64,000 nucleotides of DNA, from the NCBI RefSeq assembly GCF_041260155.1, contig NC_091928.1, forward strand, positions 28,762,388-28,826,387, in the 5' to 3' direction. Positions 1-12,548 of this stretch are shown piece after piece. Below the pieces are notes generated by a model. It searched no databases. It saw only the letters and a program-made list of their open reading frames with translations, and had not been told where the DNA came from. The translations under genes were made by a program, and so were the position numbers. This DNA is from Ptychodera flava. Taxonomy: Eukaryota > Hemichordata > Enteropneusta > Ptychoderidae. Each line of letters starts with the position of its first letter. Position 1 is the stretch's first letter.

Positions 1-3000
1 AAATAAGGGTGATTGTGTGAATTAATTTTTTTACACTTGACGCCTCGTAAACATAAAGCTATTCTGCAACAGGTTATCATTGAAGTTCATTATTGTTAAT
101 TCTATTTGGGACAGAGAGTTCGGCAATCTTCTTTTGCGCACGTCCATTGTTTGAAAAGTCAAAACTCTATATGAAAGCATGAAATACAAAAGCTTACCTC
201 GATTTAAAGAGACGTTTATCATAATTGTTAACTCAACATTTATGTATCCTTATGCCAGCCATGAGAAATAACACAGCATTTTTCGTTAGAGCTTTCACTG
301 TACTTCGACTCATCATAACCAACACGTGACGTCTCCCGATGAACAGACTTTGTTTGTACTTGAAACCTATATTCACTTTAGTAACAACTTACCCCTTGGT
401 CCGTCCTTCTTAAAGCATTCCATGGCATCTTTATACACTTCAGATAACCAAGGGATTCCCTCGCACTTTAGAGCCAATGCGCCCCCGCCTCCTGTTGTAC
501 AGAGGGCTCTGTGTCTGTCAGGGGGTAAGTAGAACGTATTGTTTTCTAAGTCTGCTTCAACTATCCTGGCAACGGCCATTGCTGCAAGCCACTCACGGAC
601 GTACCTAGTCAGAAATTGTTGACACAAAATAGAGTGAACAGAGAAAATATTAGAAATTCTAACAGAAAACACTAGATCATTGTTCCATCGCCGAAGGGAT
701 ATTTAGAATTATATATAGAATCATCTACAATGCCTTCACTGCTAACCGTCAATTTTATTTTTTAATTATTGAAAAAATACATTTGTGCAGGGACTGTCAA
801 GGTGGAGATGTCCATGTTTACATGGTGTACTGCAATGTTTGTGCTGTTTGTTGTTGTGTTGATTCTCTTCATATACTAACTGTCACAAAGGGTACAGTTT
901 CAAATCTCCGTAAGAGACAACCGGCTAATTTGACCCCTCCACTCCCCCGCTCATGCTCGTTTTTCACCACTAGAATAAGCTACATCAAACATATACTGCT
1001 ACAGTACTTAAGAAGATTCGGCAATTTGATAGGATAACTTACAAATTATTTTTAAAATCTTTATATCAAAGCCCCAATAGCTGTATCTTTCAGCATGGTT
1101 TTATGATTTTACTTTCAAGCTAAAATTACTTTGTGAGAATGTGCTAATTTTAGGTGTGTGTGTGCACTTATTATTAACTGCCCGCTGGGACTGCACATGC
1201 ACTTTCGAACAAGATAAAGATTACACTGCGATTAAATGTTTGCTCAAACATTAAATCGCAGCCCCAGGCGGAAAAGCAAGACCGTTGATACTGTGCATAT
1301 CTGCATTGAAATCTTAACATAAACTGAACAGAGTAGTCCAATGTAATGCACAGGGTAAATTTTTTCAACCATGACATTGTATACTCTGTTTCCTTGAGAT
1401 ATTACCAACTTTTGAAAATGTCGGGAAATCAAAATGACCGTTAAAATTTTGATTCACTCGTCAAATGTTTCACAGAGGAATGGTTTCCTAATGCAGTAAA
1501 AGCCGGTATCCCTTCAATGGGTAGAAGTCAGAGAAAACCAGGAGAGAATAGGAAGATCAACAAGAAGTCTAGAATAAGGGGTCAGGGAGACCTACATCGA
1601 TAGCTCACTATATACATAATATACCGCCCGTACTACGCATCAAATTTGGACTTTACAACCATAAGTTGGAGGGCAAATATCATAATGTTGAATGGCTCAA
1701 TGGTGGCTATATTTACCCTGATTCGTTGTTTTTTATCAGTCCATCATCCAACGGGCGTTAGCCCAAATACAGGATGAGGTACGCATAACCCACTAACCCC
1801 AATGGAGCACTGAGGAGTAAAGTGCCTTGCTCAGGGGCACAACACCGTGCTAGTGCCTTGAACTCACTGTCCTCCGACAGTGAGTCCATTACTCTGGACC
1901 TACCGGGTGTTGGTTTTCTGGCCAACACAAATATCAATATGCTAAATGTGGTTTATATATGTCTTTATTACACCTCACCTAGTACTGATCTCGTGATAAA
2001 GCGAGCACACGCATCGTAGAATACAGGCGCCAGGACCTCTTGCACGAGATATTTAAAAATGCGTCATTCGAAAATTTGCGCGTCATATCAACCTGTGCAC
2101 AGTACAAATACTGGATTTTATTATGATTTCAAATGTTCTGTAATAAAATTAATAACATATGAAGATCGGAAAAATATCACGATTTGTGACCATCTTTCGG
2201 ACAGGTGATCCTGACCGAAATATTGATAATACCCTCACCTGCGGCTCGGGTATCATCAATATTTCGGTCAGGGTCACCATCCCTTGGGCAGGCCACGAAT
2301 CGTGATATTGCCCTTACTGTCATGTGTTATTATGTAAATGTGTTAAAGTGGATAGATATTTAGGAGAGCTAGTATGAGCCAGAAAGATAGGAGAGCTGGT
2401 ATGAGCCAGGAAGATAGGTACTTGAAGTGGTGAAGTTATACCTGCTACAGACAATCTTATGCTGGCATTATTTTGTTGTTGTGTTGCCTTACGACTTCTT
2501 GAACGATGTCAAAAGAGTTTTGCTAGAATATACCACGTCCTTGATGGTCCTTGAAATTCCGAATGGCACTCGTCCAAGAATTGGTACAAATGCTGTAGCC
2601 CTGGCAGTTGAACTAAAAATGGCTGGCAGTCTGCCATTTATTCTCTGAATGTGAGATGGCTCCAAAATCACTGATTCAAAACACCTAAATCAAACCGTAT
2701 ATGTTGAGGTCAAATGAAAAACGGAGAGAGAAAAAGAAGCCAGGAAGTAAACATTTCATCTGCAACCTCTTAGCAAAATACTACATGAGACGAAAATGTG
2801 TACACCCCACCGGTAAACCGCGGTTGATTTTAACACGAAGGTCATTTGAATGGTATGACATCCTCCACCATGAAGCGTGCATTGTCCACTCATTTTTAAC
2901 CAACCTTTCCTTCAGTCCCGCAGCATCAGCAATTTCAGTGGAAGATTTGGCTTCTCCAAGTGTGGCCATGGTGTTAAATAGACCCAAAGCAGATCCTGCT

Positions 3001-3089
3001 GCAATGCCAAGAGATGTAAAGCCGGATACTGCTATTTCATTTATCCGTTTTTCGAAGTCAGCTGCTGATGCATCGCTGTTGGCTGCCAT
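1..3089 (-). CDS. Rv2258c-like SAM methyltransferase alpha-0 (partial, 3' exons beyond left edge)
   Basis: Only the first two coding exons are in the window. Exon 1 is 2905..3089; it starts at MAANSDAS and ends in the ...AAGLKE stretch at a donor reading GAAAG|GTTGGT. Exon 2 is 393..604, from the acceptor CTAG to the donor GTAAGT, and encodes [18 protein letters not shown] through ECFKKDGPRG. The AG|G split codon joins them as GLKERYVREWL. This is the winged-helix N-terminal half of the Rv2258c-like family. The SAM-binding exon 4 and linker exon 3 must lie left of position 1. Exon 2 shares LENNTFYLPPD and SEVYKDAMECF with alpha-A, so these two are the closest pair, and their flanks (2.7-4.9 kb and 10.7-13.1 kb) align as one duplicated block. 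No stop or frameshift is seen in the visible exons. Intron 1 (605..2904) holds two hairpins and a dispersed repeat. Confidence 0.8.
1226..1261. repeat. Perfect 16-bp stem hairpin
   Basis: The arms CTGCGATTAAATGTTT and AAACATTAAATCGCAG are exact reverse complements separated by the 4-nt loop GCTC. It is intronic and no function is evident. Confidence 0.7.
1740..1900. repeat. Dispersed repeat with GTGCCTTGCTCAGGGGCACA core
   Basis: The core AAAGTGCCTTGCTCAGGGGC, followed by CACTGTCCTCCGACAGTGAG (a short stem), resembles a motif I recall from interspersed repeats of many marine animals. The family is not identified and the ends are not defined by target duplications. Confidence 0.35.
2173..2311. 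repeat. Foldback element with about 60-bp arms
   Basis: The left arm runs from ATATCACGATTTGTG through CTGACCGAAATATTGATAAT. The right arm is its inverted counterpart, running from ATCATCAATATTTCGGTCAG to ATTCGTGATAT. The arms are about 90% complementary around a short centre near 2233..2250. It has no coding content and is probably a small foldback MITE. Confidence 0.6.
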
Positions 3090-4514
3090 GTTTCTGGGCT
3101 TTCAGTCGGTTGCAGTGTAGTCGCACGATATATCTGTGGCACGCCACTCAGAGTATATACGTTCAAAGGTCACAGTGTGTCAGGCGCAGAGATATAAATG
3201 TCGTTCAAGCTATGTCGTTGAGGGCGTGCAATGAAAACACTGTTGCAATCAAAAGGGGTCGTGGAAGCCTAATATGCAGATGGCATTCGTCTTCCTTCAT
3301 CTGACAAACCGAATAGAATGCCTTGTTCTGATCTGTACGTCCGACAGAACAGCTGACCTACCAGAAAGAGTGTGACGAGTCCTACAAAGTATGATGTCAA
3401 AAGCTGCACTCACACTGCACTCACACTGCAATGGTTTGCACCGTACGCTACACTGTCTCCATTCCTTGACAGTTTTATATACAGTACAGTTGCCTAGAAA
3501 CTCAATGGAGATGTAATTGAAAGAGAAAAAGAACAGACTTCGTTTTGTTTCCCTGTCTGTTTTTAACAACTTTTGAGTCGACGCTTCATATGTTTTTCGT
3601 TACCTTGGTTTCCAGTTTGTCTTTTCTAAGAAAGCCATCTTCTTTTCACATGGCAATATCGCTTTTATTTTTGCTAAAAAGGACCAATGAATGAGTCGGT
3701 GACAAACCAGTATTTTTACTGATGTTCAAGAAGTAACAATTCAGAAACGATTTTAAATTCTTTCATTAGAAAAAGTCTTCATTGTGCCTTATTCTCAAAC
3801 GCCCCTGGATTGGGTCGGGACTCGAAGAGGGAGTGGGCGGTTGAAAATACGAAGGTTTTTTGGGGGGCATTTGAAGTGATTTGGGGACTTGGGGGACTTG
3901 AAACGAAGCTGTTTCTGATTGATATGGAATGTGTTGAGTTATCTCTTAAATAAAAAAAGTTACCGAAAATAAATTGTAGGTGGAATAAACATTCTCCTTT
4001 GTGTATTTATGTTAAGAAACAAACATGAACATAGAGACACTGTCTCACACCCATAGGCATCAATCCAGATCACATCGAACTGATCCAGCATCTTTGTTCT
4101 GTGTGTCAACAGAAACATTTATCATTATTGAATTCAAGTCCCGAACTGAATTCATTTGTCATCAATAACAACGATTATGGTCTTCACAAATATACAAAAT
4201 ATGTTGTCAAACAGAACATTTGTTATTCTAGTATGCTGTTGGGAGTAGAACAAGAAACTGCAGTTGATACACAGAACAAAACGTACTGAAAAATTAGTTA
4301 AAGGTACAGCTAATGTCGCTGTCATATATCTATGAAAATAATGTTCAGTTTTTCTGACAGGCAAGGGAATTAATTCATCCTGTTTCCAACCCGTTTTGAA
4401 TTGGTCGCTGCAGTACCAAAAAGTTTGCTTTCTATTTTAAATCGGGGCATTTTCATATACAGGTGTAGCAGACTTGTTATGAAATGAAAAGAAATGATAC
4501 CTTAGGAGTTTAAG
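3090..4514. other. Upstream region of alpha-0 and 3' flank of a decayed beta copy
   Basis: No gene is seen. The region aligns with 11167..12548 upstream of alpha-A, including the GGTCACAGTGTGTCAGGCGC stretch close to each start codon, which is a candidate promoter-proximal block. The right-hand part (about 4100..4380) resembles the 3' flank of beta-E near 45.9-46.0 kb, sharing GAAACTGCAG.TGATACAC.GAACAAA. The lower part is therefore the alpha-0 promoter side and the upper part is beta 3' flank. Confidence 0.55.
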
Positions 4515-6941
4515 AGTTTCCGTAATATTCTGCAGCAAAAAAAAAAAAACAATCTTAAATATATCGCTTCTTTCACCTCGGAAGTATTTGAACCTGCTTC
4601 GGCGAGCATTTTCAATACACGTTCATTCCCCTAGGTAAAATCTAGTGCCATACTTTTACCGTTACGTGCGACGGACATGGGCCAACAACGAAACAGACTC
4701 AGCCGTACATAGGAGAGGCGCCATCAAGCAGCCCAGGCTTTGGCAGCTCTAACGCGTACATGCTGTGATGTCAACCATCATGAAGTAGACCTACCCGCCA
4801 TCATTATGAATATTTTTACTCCTGTCAATGAATAGAACGGGTCTTTGTAAGTCACGGACCACATCTCTGCAGTAAAACGATCATATATGGATCTCAAATC
4901 TTCTTGTTTGGCGGGATTTACCCCGTCACCGAGGCGAAGGGTTGTATCACCCCTATTTGTAACAATCAACCCTATTTGTAACAAAACTTAATTTTCAAAA
5001 AAACTTTGCCGTATTTGTTGAAATATTAATAAAATATGCATATTTGTATGTTTGGGGGCAATTTTCTTTTTTTTCCTTGTCAAAACTCATTTTTCCAAAA
5101 CAGCTTTTGTTACAATTGGGTTGATTGTTACGAATAGGGTCGACATGTCAACCCTATTTGTAACATCAACCCTATTTGTAACAAAACCTAATTTTCCAAG
5201 AAACTTGGGCGTATTTGATGAAATCTTGATGAAATATACATATTTATATGTTTGGGGCAATTTTCTTTTTTTTCCATGTCGAAACTATTTTTTTTCCGAA
5301 AATGCTCGTTAGATTAAATGTTGTTGTGCAGGTTCCTAGGGATAAGAGGCCTACTCGTAAGATATAATCAAGTCGTGCAGATACATGCCAAAAGTTTGTT
5401 TCAGGGCAATTTTCACCAATTTCGGTCAAAAATGTTTAAAATCTTGCTTTCTGACCGAAATCATACTAAACCTATATTGGGTTAAATTTTGTTACAAATT
5501 GGGTTGATTGTTACAAATAGGGTTGACGTGTCAACCCTATTTGTAACAATCAACCCTATTTGTAACAATCAACCCTATTTGTAACAAAATTTAACCAATT
5601 TGTAACAAAACCTAATTTTCAAAACACTTGGCCGTATTTGATGAAATCTTGATGAAATATACATATTAGTATGTTCGGGGGCAATTTTCTTTGTTTTCCT
5701 TGTTGAAACTCATTTTTTCGAAAATGCTCGTGAGATTAAATTTCGTTGTGCAGGTTCCTAGGGATAAGAGCCCTACTCGTAAGATACAATCAAGTCATGG
5801 AGATACATGCCAAAAGTTTGTTTCGGGGCAATTTTCACCAATTTCGGTCAAAAATTTTTAAAATCTTGTTTTCTGACTGAAATCATACTAACCCATATGG
5901 GGTAAACTTTTGTTACAAATTGGGTTGATTGTTACAAATAGGGTTGACGTGTCAACCCTATTTGTAACAATCAACCCAATTTGTAACAAAAGTTAACCCA
6001 ATATAGGTTTAGTATGATTTCGGTCAGAAAACAAGATTTTTGTCATTTTTGACCGAAATTGGTGAAAATTGCCCCGAACGAACTTTTGGCATGTATCTGC
6101 ATGACTTGATGATTATATCTTACGAATAGGCCTCTTATCCCAGGCAACCTGCACAACGAAAGTTAATCTAACGAGCATTTTCGAAAAAAATGAGTTTCGA
6201 CAAGGAAAAAATAAAAAAATGCCCCCGAACATACTAATAAGTATATTTTATCAAGATTTCATCAAATACGGCCAAGTGTTTTTGAAAATAAGGTTTTGTT
6301 ACAAGTTGGTTAAATTTTGTTACAAATAGGGTTGATTGTTACAAATAGGGTTGATTGTTACAAAAAGGGTTGACACGTCAACCCTATTCAACCGTATTTG
6401 TAACAATCAACCCAATTTGTAACAAAAGTTAACCCTATATAGGTTTTAGTATGATTTCGGTAAGAAAACAAGATTTTAAACATTTTCGACCGAAATTGGT
6501 GAAAATTGCCCCGAAACAAACTTTTGGCATGTATCTCCATGACTTGATTGTATCTTACGAGTAGGGCTCTTATCCCTAGGAACCTGCACAACGAAATTTA
6601 ATCTCACGAGCATTTTCGGAAAAATGAGTTTCAACAAGGAAAACAAAGAAAATAGCCCCCGAACATACTAATATGTATATTTTATCAAGATTTCATCAAA
6701 TACGGCCAATTTTTTTCGAAAATTAGGTTTTGTTACAAATAGAGTTGATTGTTACAAATAGGGGTGATAAAAGGGTAAGGTTCGGGTCCGGAATTGATGC
6801 TGTCCGAGATTTGGCTGTCGCGATATAGTTCTCCAACACATATTCCATGGAACTCATCTTTGGGAAATCACATGTGCCAAGAGATAAAGCGGAGTGTCTA
6901 TGTCACAACCAATGTCACAGACGACAGCTTACATCTCTTAA
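4515..6941 (-). pseudogene. Decayed beta-type methyltransferase exon 4, split by a 1.8-kb insertion
   Basis: Positions 4515..4946 and 6770..6941 together match exon 4 of beta-E/F on the minus strand. Shared landmarks include the complement of the RDLVHD region (CTCTGCAGTAAAACGATCA), the GDA region (CCCGTCACCGAGGCGAAGG) and the motif I region (CAACCAATGTCACAGACGAC). The reading frame is lost by many small changes and by the insertion of the modular foldback element at 4947..6769. A sister pseudo-exon without the insertion is at 12549..13138. No exons 1-3 are found nearby, so this is a relic of a beta gene that once lay upstream of the alpha copy. Confidence 0.75.
4947..6769. mobile_element. 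Five-module foldback element with TATCACCCCTATTTGTAACA termini
   Basis: The two ends are inverted repeats of more than 40 bp, beginning TATCACCCCTATTTGTAACA at the left and its complement at the right. Inside, a module of about 400 bp (CCTAATTTTC... CGTATTTGATGAAATCTTGA... GGTTCCTAGGGATAAGAG... ACCAATTTCGGTCAAAAAT...) occurs as a shortened forward copy (about 4950..5140), two full forward copies (about 5150..5530 and 5540..5945) and two inverted copies (about 5960..6370 and 6380..6765). Palindromes of the type GGGTTGACGTGTCAACCC sit at each junction. There is no long ORF, so it is non-autonomous. The flanks read GAAGGGTTG and AAAGGGTAA, possibly an imperfect 9-bp target duplication. The paralogous site near 12970 is empty. 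Confidence 0.8.
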
Positions 6942-7635
6942 AAATGCACCAAGAAATAATCAATAGGAAGTCATTGAGTCTTCTAATTTGCATAGTTACA
7001 AAATATAGTCATTTAATACTACTGTAAAATTTCAGTCGCAATATAACTTTATTAAGTAGAAGAATTTCTCTTTCAGCTTATGACACCAAAATATATATAA
7101 CACAAATGGTGCTCTCTGATGTTCTTTTCAGTCACTTTCCCTATATCTTAAAGTTCACTAACCACTATTCGAAATGTTGCTGAGATTAAACATGAGTTCA
7201 AAAAGCTGCCAACCACGAGCAACATACACGTATCTTTCTAAATGATTAACGATATCGGTCAATAGCCGAGCGTATCGAACTGATCAGTAAAGTTCTGATT
7301 ATTTTTGTGCGCCTACCTTTGCTATTATATACCTACTCGATCGGAACTAACAACCTACCGTACCTCAGCTACCAAAGACGTCAGCAATCAGAGCCACATG
7401 GCTAAAATCTGGACTGAAAAAGATGTTTCAGAAATATTGACTTCTTATCATATGTTGTTCACGTCATTGACAAGGTTTATTTTTTCAAGCCCAAGTCCTA
7501 ACTTATCTATGTACCACTTGTAATTTACGTCGCGACCCAAAATGTAGACCAATCATATGACATCGCGAAATTACGAAATTCATGAATATTTCTGTTGGCT
7601 AATATAGACAACCATGAGGCTCCACTCAGACTTTT
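6942..7635. other. 3' flank of alpha-A
   Basis: There is no gene. The region is homologous to 14140..14700, 26300..26660 and 33400..33900, the 3' flanks of alpha-B, -C and -D; shared text includes CTTTATTAAGTAGAAGA and AACAACCTACCGTA. A minus-strand AATAAA (plus-strand TTTATT at 7476..7481), 155 bp past the alpha-A stop, is a candidate polyadenylation signal. Confidence 0.5.
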
Positions 7636-10600
7636 TCACTTTAATTTTCTACAGTAAAACGCTTCATCATGCATATCACATTTTTGAGTATGGAAGCAAT
7701 TAAAACCTGCTTCTGCAAGCATTTCCAACGCTCGTTCTCTTCCCCACATCGTCCCAAGTGCCATGCTTTCACCGTCACCGGAGAGGGACATCGGCAAACA
7801 GCGGAAAAGACTAATTGTGTACAGAAATGAAGTCGTGGACGTGTCCATATTGTCTGCAAGCTTGCTATGTGATTCAATATCAACCATAATAAAATAACCG
7901 TCGTCTTTGAGAATATCTTTAACCCCTTTCAAAAATAGGTCGGGCCTTGGTAAGTCGTGAACCAGGTCCCTGCAGTAGACAAGATCGAATTTCGATCTCC
8001 AATCCTCCCGTTCTACTGACTTTGCTGCGTCACCGAGGTGGAAGGTGATGTTCGAGAGTTGCATGGACGCTGCCCGAGATCTGGCCTTGGCAATGCAATC
8101 CTCCATCAAATCGACGCCGTGGAACTCTTTCTGTGGAAAATCACGCGCCAAAAGACACAGTGCAGACCCGCTACCGCAGCCCATGTCACAAATAACAGAC
8201 GATGTCTCTGGAAAGTGAAAATAGAAAGATAATTTATACAAACAAGAAGATTTAACATTTGACAAGGGGGATACTGTCTGATGAAAGGATGCAAATTCAG
8301 CTGGTGGAGCTGCACTAGTTTTAAATTTTACTTTATCTATCCTAATTCTATAATGGCAGAGGTTGATAGACTTTTGAAAACAGTTATTCAAATCATAATA
8401 AGCAAAATTAAAAAGTATCTTTTTTCAAAATAATTGTACGAATATTGTTGCCAATCATACTAATATATTGTTATATAGTATTTGAAGTATATAATATGGA
8501 AATTTTACATTATTTAATGAACCTGCAAAATTCTACTGGAAAATGATATATCTCTGCATCTTGTCAGACAGATAATAAATTGTCTGATGTGAACAACAGA
8601 TTTAAATAATATTCCTATATTCTGTCCATAATTTGTGCGAATGATCAACCGATGTGTTTGAACACTTATGTATATTATTTGCTGGAGAACTTAAATATCC
8701 TGATACTAACCTAGTATTCTTTTGATCTCCCCGTCATCTGTGAGATATTTTGGCGCTTTCCCGCCTAGTTGAATTGAAGCTATTGCATCGCAAAATGGAG
8801 GGTCCAGCGTATATTTCCGATGCGGGATACCTGTTATGAAAAAACAAATTGAATTTGTACGGTAAGATTAATCTTTCCTGAATGTAAACCGAGGCGAAGA
8901 ACAGTAAAGGATGCAGAGCCGACAGTAGATTTCTGGTAAAAGAGATGAAGCGATCGTTGGCTGATAAAATTAGCGAACATGAGCACAATACATGTACATT
9001 CATTTGAGAAAGGCCATACTTTTTTCACACAGTTCTAATCTAATCTAAAGTTATAATCTACAGATACAATATTAGAGATATTAGGTATACGTTTATGTAC
9101 TCAAACACACAGATAGCATAAGAAAACCCTGAAGTTCAAAGGATTATGCACCAGATTATCAACAAAGTTCATAATTTTCAATTCTATTTGGGACTGAGAG
9201 TTCGTCGATCTTCCAGTCTCTTGTGCGATCGATCGCACGTCCTTTTTTTGAAAAGTCAAACACTCTATTAGAAACCATCAAATACAAACACTAACCTCGA
9301 TTTCAAGAGAAGTTTATCATGATTGTTAGCTCAACTTTAATGTATCCTCATGTCAGCCATGAGAAATAATACGACATTTTTGGTTGGAGCTTTCACTGTA
9401 CTTCGACTCAATCATAACCGACACGTGACGTCTCCCGATGAACGGTCTTGGTTTGTACATGAAGCTTAAGTTCACTTTAAGAAAAAACTTACCCCTTGGT
9501 CCGTCCTTCTTAAAGCATTCCATGGCATCTTTATACACTTCAGATAACCAAGGAATTCCCTCGCACAATACGGCCATTGCACCCTCGCCTTCTTTTGTAC
9601 AGAGAGTCTTGCGTCTGTCAGGCGGCAAGTAGAACGTATTATTTTCTAAGTCTGCTTCAACGATCCTGGCAACCGCCATTGCTCCAAGCCACTCGCGCAC
9701 GTATCTGGGCAGATATTGTTGGCACAAAAATAGAGCAAACAGAGAAAATATTAGAAAATTATTATAGAAAACATTAGATCATTGTTCCATCACAAAAGTG
9801 ATATCTAGAATAACTAGAATTATCTACAGTGCCTTCACTGCTACTCGTCATTTTTATCGTTAAATCATTGAAATAATATATATTTATAAATGGACTGTTA
9901 AGGTGGAGATGACCGTGTTTACATACTGTACTTACTGTACTGTTTGTGCTAGTTGTTGTTGTGTTAATTCTTTTCTAACTGTAATCAGGGTACCGTTTAA
10001 AATCTTCGTGAGGGACAACCGCCTAAGTTGACCCCCCCACCTTCCGCTCACCCCGCTCATCTCCAATAGAATACTCAACATCAAGCATATTCTGTTTCAA
10101 TAATCAAGAAGATTTTCGACTTTGAAATTCTAGGATAATTTAAATAATCTCAAAAATTCTTTATATGAAATTAATTACCGTCTGGATAATCTTGTAAAAA
10201 CTTAAACATTGCATCGACAAAAATAAGAGCTCAACAAGAATAAGGGGTATGGAAGACCTAAATTGATAGCACACGATACACCTCCCCTGCTACAGGTCAT
10301 ACTTGGACTTTATAACTATTGTTTGGAGAGCAAATACCATAATGTTGAATGGCTCAACGACGGCCACATTTACCCTCATTCGGTTTTCTGACCATCACGG
10401 AAGACCAGTTTGCTTAATGTGGTTTCTATATGTCTTTGTGTTCAAGGTTAGAGGGATCGATAATTTACGAGACCTAGTGTGCGCTAGAAAGACAGCAGTT
10501 TATAAACTGGTACTGGCATGATGTGGTGACGTCGTACCTGCTATACTACTATATAGACAGATTACAACAGGCCCTTATGATGGCATTATTTGCTGTTTTG

Positions 10601-11166
10601 TTGCTAAACGACTTATTGAGTTTTCGCAGAATATTCCAAAAGGCACTCGACCGTGAATAGGTAAGAATGTTGCAGCTAGCCTTGGCAGTTGAACGCTAGC
10701 AGTCTGCCATTTTTTTTCTGTGAATGCTAATCACGTAAATCGAACCGTATATGTTGAGATCAAATGAAAGACGGAGAGCGAAAAGGAGCTAAGAAGTCAA
10801 CATTTCATCTGCAACCTTTTAGTAAAATACTACACGAAACGAACATGTGTACACCCCAACAAAACCAAATTTGACAAACTAGGTCAACCGGTAAACCGCG
10901 GTCGTTTGTACACCAAGGCCATTTGAAGTGTATGACCTTGTAGAATATGGAGCGTGCATTTTCAACTCATTGTTAACCAACCTTTCTTTCAGTCCAGCAG
11001 CATCAGCAATTTCTGTGGAAGTTTTGGCTTCTTCAAGTGTGGCCATTGTGTTGAATAGACCCAAAGCAGATCCTGCTGCAATGCCGAGAGCTGTGAAGCC
11101 TGATACTGCTATTTCATTTATCCGTTTTTCGAAGTCAACTGCAGATGCATCGTTGTTGGCAGCCAT
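7636..11166 (-). CDS. Rv2258c-like SAM-dependent methyltransferase alpha-A (intact, 362 aa)
   Basis: Exons are 10982..11166, 9493..9704, 8711..8830 and 7636..8207 (185+212+120+572 nt = 363 codons with TGA), with intron phases 2, 1 and 1 and GT/AG borders throughout. Residues 1-95 or so form the winged-helix part (MAANNDASAVDFEKR...[16 protein letters not shown]). Exon 3 is the linker IPHRKYTLDPPFCDA..EIKRIL. Exon 4 is the Rossmann domain: motif I DMGCGSG at 180-186, the acidic residue ending strand 2 at D205 (FHGVDL), GDA at 231-233, and [12 protein letters not shown] at 246-257. There is no signal peptide or membrane segment, so it is probably cytosolic. An in-frame upstream Met at 11211 exists, but all paralogs start at the equivalent of 11166. 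In this family the enzyme moves a methyl group from SAM to an unidentified acceptor. It is the most complete alpha copy together with alpha-C. Confidence 0.87.
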
Positions 11167-12548
11167 ATTTCTTGGCTTTAAGCCTGTTGGGGCATGCAAA
11201 GTCAACGCCACTCACAGTATACCTCGTTCAGAGGTCACAGTGTGTCAGGCGCAGAGATACCAAGCTGTATCGTTGAGGACGTGCAATAAAAACACTGTTG
11301 CAATCAAAAGGGGGTGTCATACAGATGTCATACGTCTCCCTTCATCTGACAAACTAAATATAATGCCTTGTTCAGATCTCACACGTCCGAATGAACAGCC
11401 CATGTTCCAGAAATCGTCGAACGAGGACAACAAAGTATGAAGGACATGTGCTATGTCAATAGCTTCACTCACACTGCAATGGTTAGCACCCTATGCTACA
11501 CTGTCTCCATTCCTTGTCAGTGTTATGTACAGTACGGTAGTCTAGAAGCTCCATGGAGATGTATTTTTCAGCAAAAAAAAACAGACTTCGTTTTGTTTCC
11601 CTGTCTGTTTTAACAGCCTTTGAGATAACGCTTCATATGCTTTTTTCGTAATACCTTGGTTTCCAGTTTGTTTTTTCTAAGAACGCCGTCTTCTTTTCAT
11701 ATGGCAATATGGCTTTTATTTTTGCTAAAAAGGGCCAATGAATGACTCGATGACAAACCTTGTATTTTTACTGATGATGAAGAAGAATAATTCAGGAGAT
11801 ACTTTAAATTTTCATTAGGTAGATAATTATGCCCTATTCACAAACATCTCTGGACGGGGTCGGGAGAATTGACGGGGAATTTGAAAATACGAAATTATGT
11901 TGGGTGGGGGCATTTGAAGTGATCTGGGGACTGGAGGGGGACTCGAAACGAACATTTATTTGATTGATATGAAATATGTTTTGGGTTATCTCTTAAATAA
12001 AATAATATTGGAAATAAGCTGTATGGGGGAGAACACGTTCTCTGTTGTGTATATATGTTGCAAATGCATAGATGAACATATCGGTACTTTCTCACACCCT
12101 TAGGCATCGACCCAGATCACATGGAACTGCTCCAGCCTCTTTGTTCTGTGTTTCAACAGAAACAAGCCAGGAATTGATTTTATTTGCAATCAGTGACAAT
12201 GATTAAGGTCTTTACACATATACAAAGTATTTTGCCTAACAGAATATTTGTTATTCTAGCATGTTGTGGGAGAAGAACAAGAAACTGCAGTTGATAAACA
12301 GAACAAAACGTACCGTGAAAAATTGGCTAAAAGGCAAAGGTAATGTCCCTTCATATAATTATGTAAATAATGTTCAGTTTTCCTGACAGCTGAGGGAGCT
12401 AATTCGTCCTGTTTCTAAACTTTTTTGGTTTGGTATCTACTGTACCAAGAATTATAACTTTCTATTTTAAGTCGGGCATTTTTCAAATATAGATGTTGTA
12501 GACTTGATATAAAATTAAATGATACCTTGGGAGTGTTCAGAGTTTCTT
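11167..12548. other. Upstream region of alpha-A
   Basis: No gene is seen. The region is collinear with 3090..4514. The stretch 11220..11500 keeps GAGGTCACAGTGTGTCAGGC and the CACACTGCAATGGTTAGCAC block that also precedes alpha-0, alpha-B and alpha-D. The last part resembles beta 3' flank. Confidence 0.5.

Larger units (their letters stand above)
605..2904 (-). other. Intron 1 of alpha-0
   Basis: No coding sequence is supported. It holds a 36-nt hairpin at 1226..1261, a dispersed repeat with a GTGCCTTGCTCAGGGGCACA core near 1740..1900, a large foldback at 2173..2311, and a short tandem duplication (GAGAGCT..TATGAGCCAG) at 2364..2416. Confidence 0.6.

Noticed and set aside
1822-2019. Small plus-strand ORF in intron 1 of alpha-0
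   Set aside because: It lies within a dispersed repeat and has no recognisable domain or codon bias.
10928-11440. Plus-strand ORFs opposite alpha exon 1 (also at 2701, 24479, 31700, 39769, 63496)
   Set aside because: They are antisense shadows of the conserved exon 1; conservation follows the minus-strand codons.
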